From positions 186,001-250,000 of the forward strand of contig JASJOG010000278.1 of NCBI GenBank assembly GCA_030142905.1: a stretch of DNA of 64,000 bases, given 5' to 3'. Below, piece by piece: positions 34,307-44,475 of this stretch. The position numbers and the translations under genes are program-made. The notes below the pieces were generated by a model. The model made no database searches and was not told the DNA's origin. It worked only from the letters and a program-made list of their open reading frames with translations. Position 1 is the first letter of the stretch; each line of letters opens with the position of its first letter. The DNA is from Heliopora coerulea. Lineage: Eukaryota > Cnidaria > Anthozoa > Scleralcyonacea > Helioporidae.

Positions 34307-37300
34307 CTGGCAGGAAAGAACGATTAAAATTATAAAATGTAGAAAAGTGAGAGTATCGTAGGATTTTAAATAGTATTAAAAAGAGTTCATGAAACTGATT
34401 TCTTGTTTACTGAAGTAAGTAAAAAGATTTTATAGTTTTGCAAAAAAGGAGCAACGCTTCTTGCCCAACACGACTTTCCTGAGAGTGGCTGCTTAAAGTA
34501 GTGCAACATTCCTTCCACATTGTTTCGCTGCCGTGATTAAAATAATTGCACAGTTATGACGAAAAATGACCTTACCTTCAAAGCCTTGGTTAGTACGATT
34601 TCCGATGTTAACTTTCTCATTGATATGACTATAAAGATAAATAAATTTAAGATTGATTGATTTCACGAAGGGAGTTAAGGTGTTCTTCTTGTAATCTTTT
34701 GTTCGACCATTCTGTCTGTCGGTCTGTCTGTCCTACCACCAGTATATCTGTCCATCCATCCACTGGCCAGCCTTTGGTCTGTCTACATATCGTTCCGCCT
34801 TTATCGTCTGTTTCATCTTTCTATCGGAGCCAAAGTCTGTCTATTTTCGAGTATCTTTTATTCTGTCTGTATACACCCATCTCTTTATCGCCTACATCAT
34901 TTCAACTTTCCTGCCAATCTTAGTCCAACCTGCTTTCTGTCCTTCCTTTTCTCCCTACCTCTATTACTCCAGTACTCCGCCTATCCTCTGTGTGTTCACT
35001 TCCTCACTTCAAAGTTTAAGCTGTTACTTACACTTTTCCCTTCCTGCGAGGAATGCAGATAACAGCAATCAGACCTATAATCAATAACACCACTAAAGCC
35101 ACAGCTACTCCAATAACGACACTGAGAATTCTAGAGGAGTCACTCGATTCATTTGCTGACGGGTTGCGAAATGTCACGGTTCTTGACGTAAGGGTGACAA
35201 TTGTAAGGTCTAGAGTGGTCGGCGAAGGCGTTGCCACTGCCTCTACAGAAGATTTGGAACTTGAGACATCTGTCAATGTTACTTGAACTGAGACTTGCGG
35301 CGTTAAGGTGGAAGACAACAAAATCTCCGTTGAAAACTGAATCACAGCGCTTGAAGCGGAAGAATTTGCCAGTAAACTAGGGCTAGCGGTGGAAAAGGTT
35401 GTTGCTATAAGAACACAAAAAGAAGGAAAAATAAACGACCAAATAAACAAATACACAATCAATTAAATAAATTAATAAACTAATGTATTATAAAAAAGCA
35501 AACATTAGGCAAGCATTACACTTCTTAATCTTTAAGACTATCTCGAAAGCAATGTAAATCAGAATAATTTTTCTGAATTCGTCCACCATTTGGAGACACT
35601 CAAACTTATGAACACGCTACATCTTCCTATACAAAACTTGAAATTTAATTTATTAAAGTTTATTTACTGGCAAATATAGGAAATAGAAGTCTGGCTATCT
35701 GGAAAGCTTAGCGAAGGAGTTGTCGTTTTTGTTGAGGATTTGAAATCAGAGGTACCTGTAGGTGTTTCTTGAGCTGATATTGGAGTAGCAGATGTGTATG
35801 ATGAAGAAAATTCCGAAAAAGATGTCAAAGTGGACACTGTTGGGATTGGTGACGTTAGATACTGGTAAAGCACTCTGGGAGAAACAGGTGTAGCGACGGA
35901 TGGACTAGGTAGAGCTGTCGTGGATGACGTTGCTACAACGAGATAAACAAAAATTATGTGTAATTTTAAATGATCATGACTATTAGTAAATAAATAAATA
36001 AATAAATGGAGGAATGAAAGAACAATTGAAAGGACGAATGAATGAATCAATAAATGAATGAAAGAACGAATGGACAAATGAATGAATGAAAGAATGAACA
36101 AATGTTTGACTGATCAATTGAATAATTGATTGATTGATGAATAGACGGATAGATGGACGGATGGATAGTTTGGTTGGTTGGTCGACTGGTTGGTTGATTG
36201 CTTGATTGGTTAATTGATTGATTGATTGATCCATTGATTGATTGATTGATTGGCTGGTTGGTTGGTTGGTTGGTTGATAGCTTGTTTGACGCGTTGGTTG
36301 GTTTCATCTCTTTGATTATAAAAACGCCAACTTTTGGTACGTGTCACACCCCATAAGTTTTACGACAATCTTCAAAGTTTGTCCGCCACGTGGGGGCACT
36401 CAAAATTATGGAAATTTTAAATTTTTGTATTTAACACTTGGAATTCACTGTATTAAAGTTCATTAACACACAAATTATGGAATAATGGTCGTCTTACGCG
36501 GAGAGCTTAGCGAAGGAGTTGCCGTTGGTTTTGTTGAAGATTTGAGACCAGAGATGCCTGTTAATGTCTCTTGACCTGATATTTGAGGAGTAGAGGTGAA
36601 CGTTGGAAAAATCTCCGTGACAAATTGAAATGTGGACAATCTTGGAATTGGTGATGTTAGAAATTGGTGGGCTGTGCCTGAAGGGGAAGATGAATTTATC
36701 GATAGACTAGGTAGAACTGTCGAGGATGATATAGCTACAAAGAAGGAACAGAAAGATCTTCTATAACTATAAAAGGACAATTTAATAAATTAATAAACAA
36801 ATAAACAAATAATAAAATAACTAAATAATTAATAAATAAATAATTAAGTATTTAAATGATTAAATGATCAAATAATTAAATAATTAAATAATTAAATAAA
36901 TAAACACTAGACTTATGGATATCTTATGACTTCAAAATGTAGCTCTTGGAACTGTTTTATTAAACTTTTATTGAGAAAGTATGGAATGCTAGTCGTCTTA
37001 CGTGCAGAGCTTGGCGGAGGAGTTACTTTTGATTTTGTAAACGTTTTAAAACTAGAGACATCAGTAAATGTTTCTGGAGCTGATATTACAGGAGTAGAGG
37101 TAGACGATGAAAAAATCTTCTCTACCGATTGAAACGTGGACAATGTTGAGATTGGTGATGTTACAAATTGGTATTCTGTACTTGAAAGGGAAGATGAATT
37201 TATCGATGGAATTGGTTCAGCTGTCGTGGATGAAATAGCTACATGGAAGGAGAAAGGAAAAAAGTCTTCTCTAACTATCGAAGGGCAATTTAATCAAATA

Positions 37301-40300
37301 GATAAATAAATAAATAAGTAAATAAATAAATAAGTAAGTAAATAAGCAAATAAGTAAACAAATAAACACTCAGACTTATAAACATTTAATGTCTTCCTAT
37401 GTAGCTCTTTGAATTTGTTTTATTTAAAGTTTATTCAGAAGTGATGGAATGCTAGTCCTTACGTGGAGAGCTTGGCGAGGGAGTTACTTTTGGCTGTGTT
37501 GACGTTTTAGAACTAGGGATGTCGGTAAATGTTTCTGGAGCTGACATTTCAGGACTAGAGCTGGACGATGAAAAAACCTCCGTCAAAGATGAAAACGTGG
37601 CCAGTGTTGGGATTGGTGTTCTTGGAAACTGGTATACTGTGCTGGATGGGGAAGATGAACTTATTGAAGGACTAGCTAGAGCTGTCAAAGATGATAAGGC
37701 TACAAGATGGGAGAAACAATATAAAAGTTGTGCATTTATGGAGGAACATTAGAGTAAGTAAAAGAAGAAATAATTAAATAAGAGAAAGGGGAAAGTGAAT
37801 GAATCTAAGAAAGAAAGAAAGGAAGAAAGGAAGAAAGGAAGAAAGGAAGAAAGGAAAGAAGAGACAAAGAAAGAAAGAATGGAAGAAAGAAGAAAGAAAG
37901 GAAAGATGGAATGAATGGAAGGAAGAAAGAAATTAAGAGAAAAGAGAAGAAAGATGTCAATAAGAGAGTGGAAAAACAAGTCACTAAATAAATGAGTAAT
38001 AAACGAATAAATAAATAAATGAACGAGTCAACGCAGTAGCATAACGGAACTATTGGGGGCCCTTAGGAGATTTTCGTTCAGCCCCATCACCCCCCTTGGT
38101 ATAGACATATATGTCAAGACTTTTATCTCAATTGTCTTTACAAATTCATCTGGGGCCCCTTAGAGGTCGGGGGCCCTTAGGAGTTGCTCTAACCCTGACC
38201 ATAGTCCGTCACGCCACTGAGTCAACGAATGATAAACAAATGAACAAGTAAAAACTAATTCCAAGAAAGCAAACTTTAGATGAGAATCATTGTTTGAGTT
38301 TTCAGACAATGTTAAAAGTGAGACAAACTTCTTCACGTGTTATATCTTGTTATCTGATAGAAAGGATTTATTTTATCAAAGTTGACATATAACGCAATAC
38401 TAGTCCTCTTACATGATGAACTTGGTGAAGGAGTTACTGTTAGTTTTGCAGAGAATTTTGAGCTAGGACTAAGTGTTTCTTGAGTAGATATTGTTGGGAA
38501 GGTAGTCGATGAAGAAAAAATCAATAATGAGGCAGGTGATGTCGTTGGAAACTGATATGTTGTGCTTGAAAGGGAAGACAAATTTGAAGATAGACTAGGT
38601 ACAGCTCTCGAAAATGCTACACCTACAATGACACAGAGGCAAGAAAAAATTTGTGTATTGATATCAAAGAACAGCAAAACATGTAAACAAATATATAAAT
38701 GAACGAGCAAAGGAACGAACGAATGAATGAATATAAATGAACGAATGTAAATGAATGAAAGAAAATGAAGTAATGTGAATGAATGAATGACTACGAAAAT
38801 AAACCAAAGAATGGAATGAATGAATGAATGAACGAATGAATACATGAATAAATGAATCAATCAATCATTCAAGGAATAATCAAATGATTACACAAATTAA
38901 CATTCAAAGAAATAAACAAGCATTTCGGCAATTAATGGCCATTTCGAACTTAATTGCAGATAATGTGTCTGAAATGATTAAGGGCATAAATTGTTAGGTC
39001 TAACGTTTATTCCTAAACATTCCCTTCGTTATTTTGCAATGTGATACCTGTGGCTGACACTGTACAACGTACCTGCACACAAACCCCTGAAGTCTCTGTT
39101 AAATGGTTCAATGTTGAACTTAATATTTACTGCGCACCAAGGCTGCTCGTCAAAGCGTTGGTCGTAAGAACAATCATTGTAAATTGTTCCATTAACTATG
39201 AAGGGAAAAACGCAACACTGACCACCTATAGTACGCTGCTTGCACTTCCTGGGATCTAAACAGACAAAATTATACAAAGCAGTTAAACTAAGCGAATACC
39301 ACGGTATTTTAATTTCCCGAAGATCTTTGAACCAAACCAATCCAATTTAGATCCGTAAACAATTTTGCAGTCGAAATATCATCGAGTCGAAATATCAACA
39401 AGTCGAAATATCACCGTTTAACTCACTCTGACGTTTCAGGAAGCGGTGTAGAAAAGGGAGGGATTCCTTTCGCTTCCTTTTACGCGGATCGAGTACGAGT
39501 CCTTGCAACTGGGCCAAAAATGACTTGGCTTCGTGGAGGAGTATCGAGGACTGTCGGAAGAGCATGGAAATTTAGTGCACTGTCTTTTGTTTATTTATAC
39601 GCGTATTTTCACGACTTAAATTAGTCCTGGGCTATTCTAATTGTGAAAAACGTCACTGCGGTGCCATTCATAAAAGTGTTTGTGCCTTATTTGAGCCATT
39701 GTTATTGCTATTCTTCTGAATAAACGGTCCTCTTGTTCCCCACAGGATTCACGTAGGAATACAAGGCATTCCTTTTCTGTCAGACTTACCCGGCGAAGGA
39801 TAATCGAACTTTACAAACTCGCCGGGAAGTTTCTCAGCACATTACCAGAGTCTATTGATATATAATATTAATACGCACAGCAAGTAAGAACTCAAGAGTA
39901 TTTTCAGCAAATATATTACAGCCATGATTAGGATCACGCACAGTGGAAGGTTTTAAAGAACTGGGCGAGCGTTGGTAAAATTATGACGTAGAACTCCTGA
40001 TTTTTTCGAGTAAGAACGATCACAAAGTTATGCATCACATCATCCCTTTTGTACAAGGAGAACAACATTGATTTGTTCTTAGTTCCACTTCCTTTCAAAA
40101 TGACACTAACGCTGAACGCATACACGAGGAATTGCAGTTCTTCAACAGTTTTCTTCAACAGTTTTCTTCAACAGTTCGATCCATACCGGATGTCCCTGAC
40201 CAATCTGGGAAGAACTACTTCACATGAAATACGAGAGAAGGACTACAAAATATGACGTTTTTCCACTTATATACCTGTATATGTTCCACCAACTTTGGTC

Positions 40301-42385
40301 ATAATACAGTTGCTGTTTGGATTCTTGCCACAAACGTCAAGTCTCATTGCCATGCCTTGATAGGCATTACTGCTGTCACGTTGCCACTAAAACAAGTCAT
40401 TCAATATTAAAGTATATTATCTTACTTCATGCAGTGTTGTAAAATATCATGGTGCGAACATTATATAAACTGATTAGTAGACGCACAATCTAAAAGGTGA
40501 CAGATCGGAAAGATAATTACAAATTATAATGATAAACAGTTGAAAGAAAGTGGATACTTGTAAAAGTTGGGAAAAGGGTTGAACTATGCACATCCAAGCT
40601 CGTGGCTTGTCTTTTAAGCTTGGTTTTCACAATCGACATAAACATATCCATGGGTAGATACACGATTCATTGTTAATTTTATATATACATATACGTATAC
40701 ATATACATATACATCTGCATATACTATATTTTGGCTTGAGCAAAACCCGCATAACACAATAAATGCTTATTTACCTGAAGTGAGTAGTTGTTGTTAGAAA
40801 TTTTTTGCAAAGTGAAACTGATATTGACTCGCGTCCAGGTTTCATTTCCGGGTTCCTTGACATAAGGAACGATGCCAAGACAGCTTTCGTTGATGTTTGC
40901 TTCAAGACCTGATACAACACCATTTGTCGCCAGGTCAATGATAATAGGTCTTCGAGCTCTACGTCGGCCGCTTATTTTGAAGCGAGTACACCCTAAACAT
41001 CGGAATTATTGTAATAATTAGAACTTGGCAAGATTTCACTGCAATCGAAGAGTAGTTATGGCGATGATGACGGTAAATCATATTCGATTCCGTAAAATAA
41101 CACTAATTAGAGACGCCTTGATTACCATTAACAATTATGAATTTTCACTACTAAGTCTACTGGACTGTTTATAACCTGTATTTCCTGTTTCAAAACTGAA
41201 ACTTCTCATGAGCGGAACGGAATGCAAATGAGTCAGGACAAATGAACCACGACAAAAACATCGTTTGCGATTGGTTTGGCTCATAAAAGGTTACACGATT
41301 GGAATTGGACTTAGTTACTGGTACTCCATTAAATATCTCATCACTCGTGACCTTTTCAAGGCCTGTAGCAAATACGTAAACAAATAGTCACGATGTCGTT
41401 ACCTCTTCAAAGTTGCCATGGGATTATGGTTTCAACGTCGTAATAACCTGCTACGCTGAAAAGTCACAAAATATCAGACTTGTTGGAACAACTTGTAACA
41501 AGTCCGGTGCAGTCACCCACCTTGCCATACAAATCTCAAACAACCTGCTCCAAACTTGTCAGCGAGTAAGTTCGAGGGTATGTGAGAAATAGTGGTAGAC
41601 TTTTCTTCAAAAAGCCTGTTGCTAGCCTGCCGTAGGTTTGTCCCGACTTGGGTATTTCTACGCTTGTATGTATTAAAATTAATGTAGCACCTTTAAACAT
41701 GCACGAAGCCCATGAAGTTGTACGCCTAATGGTTATGTCAATCAATGTCTATTCATTAAATTAAACAAACAATCGCCTAGAATGAAAAAGCATTTCCGTA
41801 AACATTTTAGTGTCAACGGAAGAAATACAACCAACAATCAACATTCATGCTCAGTAAAATGCTTTGAGCACCTGGACATAGCTCACGTTTAGCGAGGGGT
41901 CTCCTCTTCCAGTCATTATAAGTCAATGTCACAGTGGAAAACAACTTCACAAAGAATATTTTCCCTGTCTAGTACCATGTAGCGGAACACTAAGAGGGCG
42001 AGAAAACGTTTAACGAAATAAAAGCGGCCTGGAAAAATCTACTGGCATTATAATATCACATTCATCAAAAATTCAGTCACTACACTGTTATACCTTCATG
42101 ATTGTAGCTCCACCAGACACATTTAGGCTTTCCTGGTTCATATCTGATAGACCTAAGGACGCCTGGATCACGATACATCACAAAGTTAGACTTGCACTGG
42201 CAACTGCACAACCTCTCGTCATTTCCATACGGATTTGCGTTAAATTTTCTGCAAAAGGTTCTGTTGCTCCGTGTACAGTTGGAGAATTGAATTACATCGT
42301 TTGTGCCTCGTGTAATTGTCACTTCTAAGGACAAAACGTTTGAACAACAACCAACTGCTGCCCACAGAAATATTGCCACGAACAT
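34086..42385 (-). CDS. G4: FN2 receptor with six tandem Ser/Thr stalk exons and a fused tail exon
   Basis: Exons: 42385-42094, 40992-40775, 40386-40275, 39255-39073, stalk exons 38622-38413, 37699-37463, 37238-37002, 36734-36498 and 35932-35699, stalk plus membrane exon 35404-35032, 34628-34576, 34306-34086. They sum to 2607 nt (868 residues), or 790 residues if the defective stalk exon is skipped. It begins with a signal peptide (MFVAIFLWAAVGCCSN) and the Cys module ending SYNHEG, then the two-Cys, Trp-led (ends KVGGTYTG) and FN2 modules. The stalk is expanded by near-identical phase 1-1 exons, giving a long mucin-like stem. The membrane helix is ILSVVIGVAVALVVLLIIGL followed by IAVICIPRRKGK. 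The tail has NPVYFESL but lacks the paralogues' DYxxI and NPLY exons and ends SIFDPPESTDKEQ. A TATA-like sequence lies just upstream. Confidence 0.87.
34690..34950. repeat. CTGTC-rich tract in G4 intron between membrane exon and exon 6
   Basis: Degenerate (CTGT)n/(CTGTC)n with C/T-rich filler. The same kind of tract lies at the same intron position in G5, G6 and G7. Confidence 0.8.
35032..35404 (-). CDS. G4 stalk plus transmembrane exon
   Basis: Phase 1 to 2. It starts ATTFSTASPS, like the array units, then continues through a second Ser/Thr stretch into the helix SVVIGVAVALVVLLIIGLIA and the basic stop-transfer PRRKGK. It is the last and only membrane-encoding unit of the array. Confidence 0.88.
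35699..35932 (-). CDS. G4 stalk unit 5, splice donor apparently lost
   Basis: The exon body (ATSSTTALPSPSVATPVSPR...) is intact and its acceptor ctcgttgtag is normal. Where units 2-4 read CCGC/GTAAGAC or similar, this unit reads CCAG/ATAGCCAGAC, so no GT donor exists. Read-through adds a few residues and stops at TAA 35664-35666. The neighbouring unit has GT at the aligned position. Confidence 0.7.
35940..36300. repeat. Tetranucleotide tract between stalk units 4 and 5
   Basis: (AAAT)n, (GAAT)n and (GATT/GGTT)n blocks. Similar A/T-rich tetranucleotide tracts follow every other stalk exon (36780-36905, 37290-37375, 37750-38020, 38690-38885). Confidence 0.85.
36498..36734 (-). CDS. G4 stalk unit 4
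   Basis: Seventy-nine codons, phase 1 to 1, starting AISSSTVLPSLSINSSS. Donor GTAAGACG. Nearly collinear with units 2 and 3; contains the shared ISGQETLTG-type segment. Confidence 0.85.
37002..37238 (-). CDS. G4 stalk unit 3
   Basis: Seventy-nine codons, phase 1 to 1, starting AISSTTAEPIPSINSSS, with the shared SAPETFTDVSSFKT segment. Donor GTAAGACG, acceptor ttccatgtag. Confidence 0.85.
37463..37699 (-). CDS. G4 stalk unit 2
   Basis: Seventy-nine codons, phase 1 to 1, starting ALSSLTALASPSISSSS, with SAPETFTDIPSSKT. Donor GTAAGG. Ser, Thr and Pro make up most residues. Confidence 0.85.
37795..37945. repeat. Purine (GAAA/GGAA)n tract
   Basis: Nearly pure A/G run in the intron between stalk units 1 and 2 of G4. 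Confidence 0.9.
38034..38219. mobile_element. hAT-like MITE inside the G4 stalk array
   Basis: A 186-bp element with imperfect inverted ends CAGTAGCATAACGGAACTAT and CAGTGGCGTGACGGACTAT (the latter on the minus strand), flanked by a perfect 8-bp duplication AGTCAACG at 38026-38033 and 38220-38227. An 8-bp duplication and CAGTGGCG-type ends are typical of hAT elements. Confidence 0.85.
38413..38622 (-). CDS. G4 stalk unit 1
   Basis: Seventy codons, phase 1 to 1, directly following the FN2 exon. It starts GVAFSRAVPSLSSNLSS and is slightly shorter than units 2-5. Donor GTAAGA, acceptor tcattgtag. Confidence 0.82.
38700..38885. repeat. (GAAT)n tract
   Basis: Degenerate GAATGAAT/GAACGAAT repeats upstream of G4 stalk unit 1. 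Confidence 0.9.
39073..39255 (-). CDS. G4 FN2-domain exon
   Basis: Phase 1 to 1, 61 codons: KCKQRTIGGQCCVFPFIVNG ... YNDC ... PWC ... LCAG. The FN2 cysteine order and the aromatic/Pro positions (VFPF, PWC) are intact. Confidence 0.9.
40684..40730. repeat. (ATATAC)n microsatellite
   Basis: Short ATATAC repeat in the G4 intron between exons 2 and 3. Confidence 0.85.
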
Positions 42386-44361
42386 ACTGACAGAGACACC
42401 AGTGTCACTTTCGCTCGAAGATACAGCTAAGTTTTTTATATTCCTTAAGTGTCACCGGCAAAGAATTCGATAGCAATGTTAGCAAGCCGTCAGCAACCCG
42501 ATGTTTCTCAACTTCGTTAGGTTTAACCAAATCGTTTTTTTGTCCAACGCACCCAAATATTGACATGTGAAAGGTAGTCTCGACAGTCAGGCATTCAACG
42601 TAAAGACGAAAGTTATTGATCAATATATAATAACTATTCAAGTTATTAGAAGAATAATACTGGGTGATGACGAAAGTAAATTATTCCAGAGTTTTAAAGT
42701 CGATCCATGTATATTTCACATTCGCATTATTTGTCGAATCTTAAACCATTGTTAAAAAATGTTCATTGGCAAGCATATTTTGTTAGTGAAAATGACTTAT
42801 TTAGATTTATTTTATTTGTTTATTGAAACTTATTTTGATGCATGCAGTCTTCCTTCAAAATAAACAGATTTCGTTTTCCTGGGTATATTTTAAGTTGTGG
42901 TGTTTGGTCTGTTATCAATGCGTTCCACTAAGATCAATTCATTTCATCGTCATGTCAACTCAACATAGTTTGGTCAAACAGTTCACCGCACTATTTAACC
43001 TCGGTTCTCGATAAATTCTCATTGCAAGTTTTAAGTGAAAGCATTTCATTTCATACCAGTTGGTCGAATAAAAATGGATAAATTGTAGGCCAAAATGCAT
43101 CACGTTTAATTTTCGTTAAACCTCTCAGTCAAATTTATTTAGAGTTTCTTCCGTCCTTTCAAGACTTTAAGTCAAGTATTGCTGCTCTCCAAGGTAAATA
43201 TTTACTAGTCTTCACAACCAATTTTTAAGATTATCACGACAAACGTGACTGAATAAAGAACAAACACACTGAATAAAGCAGGCCTAATCGTAATATATCA
43301 AGCACGAAAAGCGTTTGCATGGTCTGATTTCAAACCGCAGATATAGGTGATGAAAATACGCGATATAACCACAGCATTTTACGCTAATTCAGGAATTTTG
43401 ACATCAATGCTGTTTCGAGTGCATCATACCTCGCAACAAAAAAACCAAAACAGTCGTATTTTAGGAGAATCTCAGGCTGAAAGTCGTCGAAACTTGATGG
43501 AAATTAAGATAACATTTGCCACTATGTCTGCACTTATTTCCTTTGCGTTTTCCTCATAAATTATTAAACGAACTTTCGATTGTATGAAAACAGTAAAGTA
43601 CAAATGGTTAATTTCTTGTAAATTTACATGGAGATGAAAATATCGGAATTTACCTTCACTTTCAAGGATCAAAAGGCCTGCTTTTCTGACGTTCAGCTTC
43701 AGATATTTGCGGTAGCAAAATAAGTGTAGCAACGCGACCGCAAAGATTACTTACTGCCAACGACGTAAGACGTACTAGGAAATCAATTTAAATTGCCAAG
43801 AATGCCAATATTGCACAACAATACTTCTTTTCACCCAATAGATCTAGAATTCCTTTATTTCTTTTTTATCATTAATGAGAATTTGAATAATCAAAATTAC
43901 AACATTGGTTTGTACGAAGTTTCAGATACGATTATTCTGTACCAGGTAGGTTTCAACAGTTGTAAATTAATAGAAAAAAACAAAACTCTGGTAGTTGTTA
44001 CTTTTCCAAGCCCTAGCTATTCACCGACAAAAACCAACACTCAAACTCGGAACTAAAACTTGAAAAGAACTTGTCATTTTTAGCTGAATAAGATATATGC
44101 ATGACTACGCCATTTCTCTTTTCTTTGTATATACATGATCAAATTACAGCATTATCATTCCTGATAATGACTATTGAAGCTAGTCGAAACGTCGAATAAA
44201 ATGTTTACGATATTCGGAGTATCCATTATTTGGTAAATACAGTACGATTAGTTCAGTGTTAAAACTATAAATGTCTACAAGTATTCTAAAGTAACATCAT
44301 GAAATGAGATCCTCAGAATTAGTTTGCTTTCATGTGAGCAAAAGAACAAGGATTAAGAGCA
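42386..44361. other. Intergenic region G4-G5
   Basis: About 2 kb with no exon recognised. TATAAAAAAC on the minus strand at 42431-42440 may be a G4 TATA box. Sequence near 44170-44200 (GCTAGTCGAAACGTCGAATA) resembles the 3' ends of Penelope-like elements, from memory. Confidence 0.45.
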
Positions 44362-44475
44362 CTACGGCTTCTTATCTGTGGTTTGTGGGACATCATAGGT
44401 TTGTCTGGATGAATTCCTCTCAACTTCTTTCTCGTTAACTCCCTCAGGCATGTCGGGATGACTCAGACCGTTTGT
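44362..44475 (-). CDS. G5 terminal exon with intact YDVP motif
   Basis: Phase 0 entry after tttataaag; 37 residues and TAG. It contains LSHPDMPEG and ends NSSRQTYDVPQTTDKKP. It is the only paralogue in the window whose C-terminal YxVP tyrosine is both present and translated. YDVP is a classic Crk/RasGAP-type SH2 ligand sequence. Confidence 0.88.
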   Translation of the reverse strand, partial: TNGLSHPDMPEGVNEKEVERNSSRQTYDVPQTTDKKP

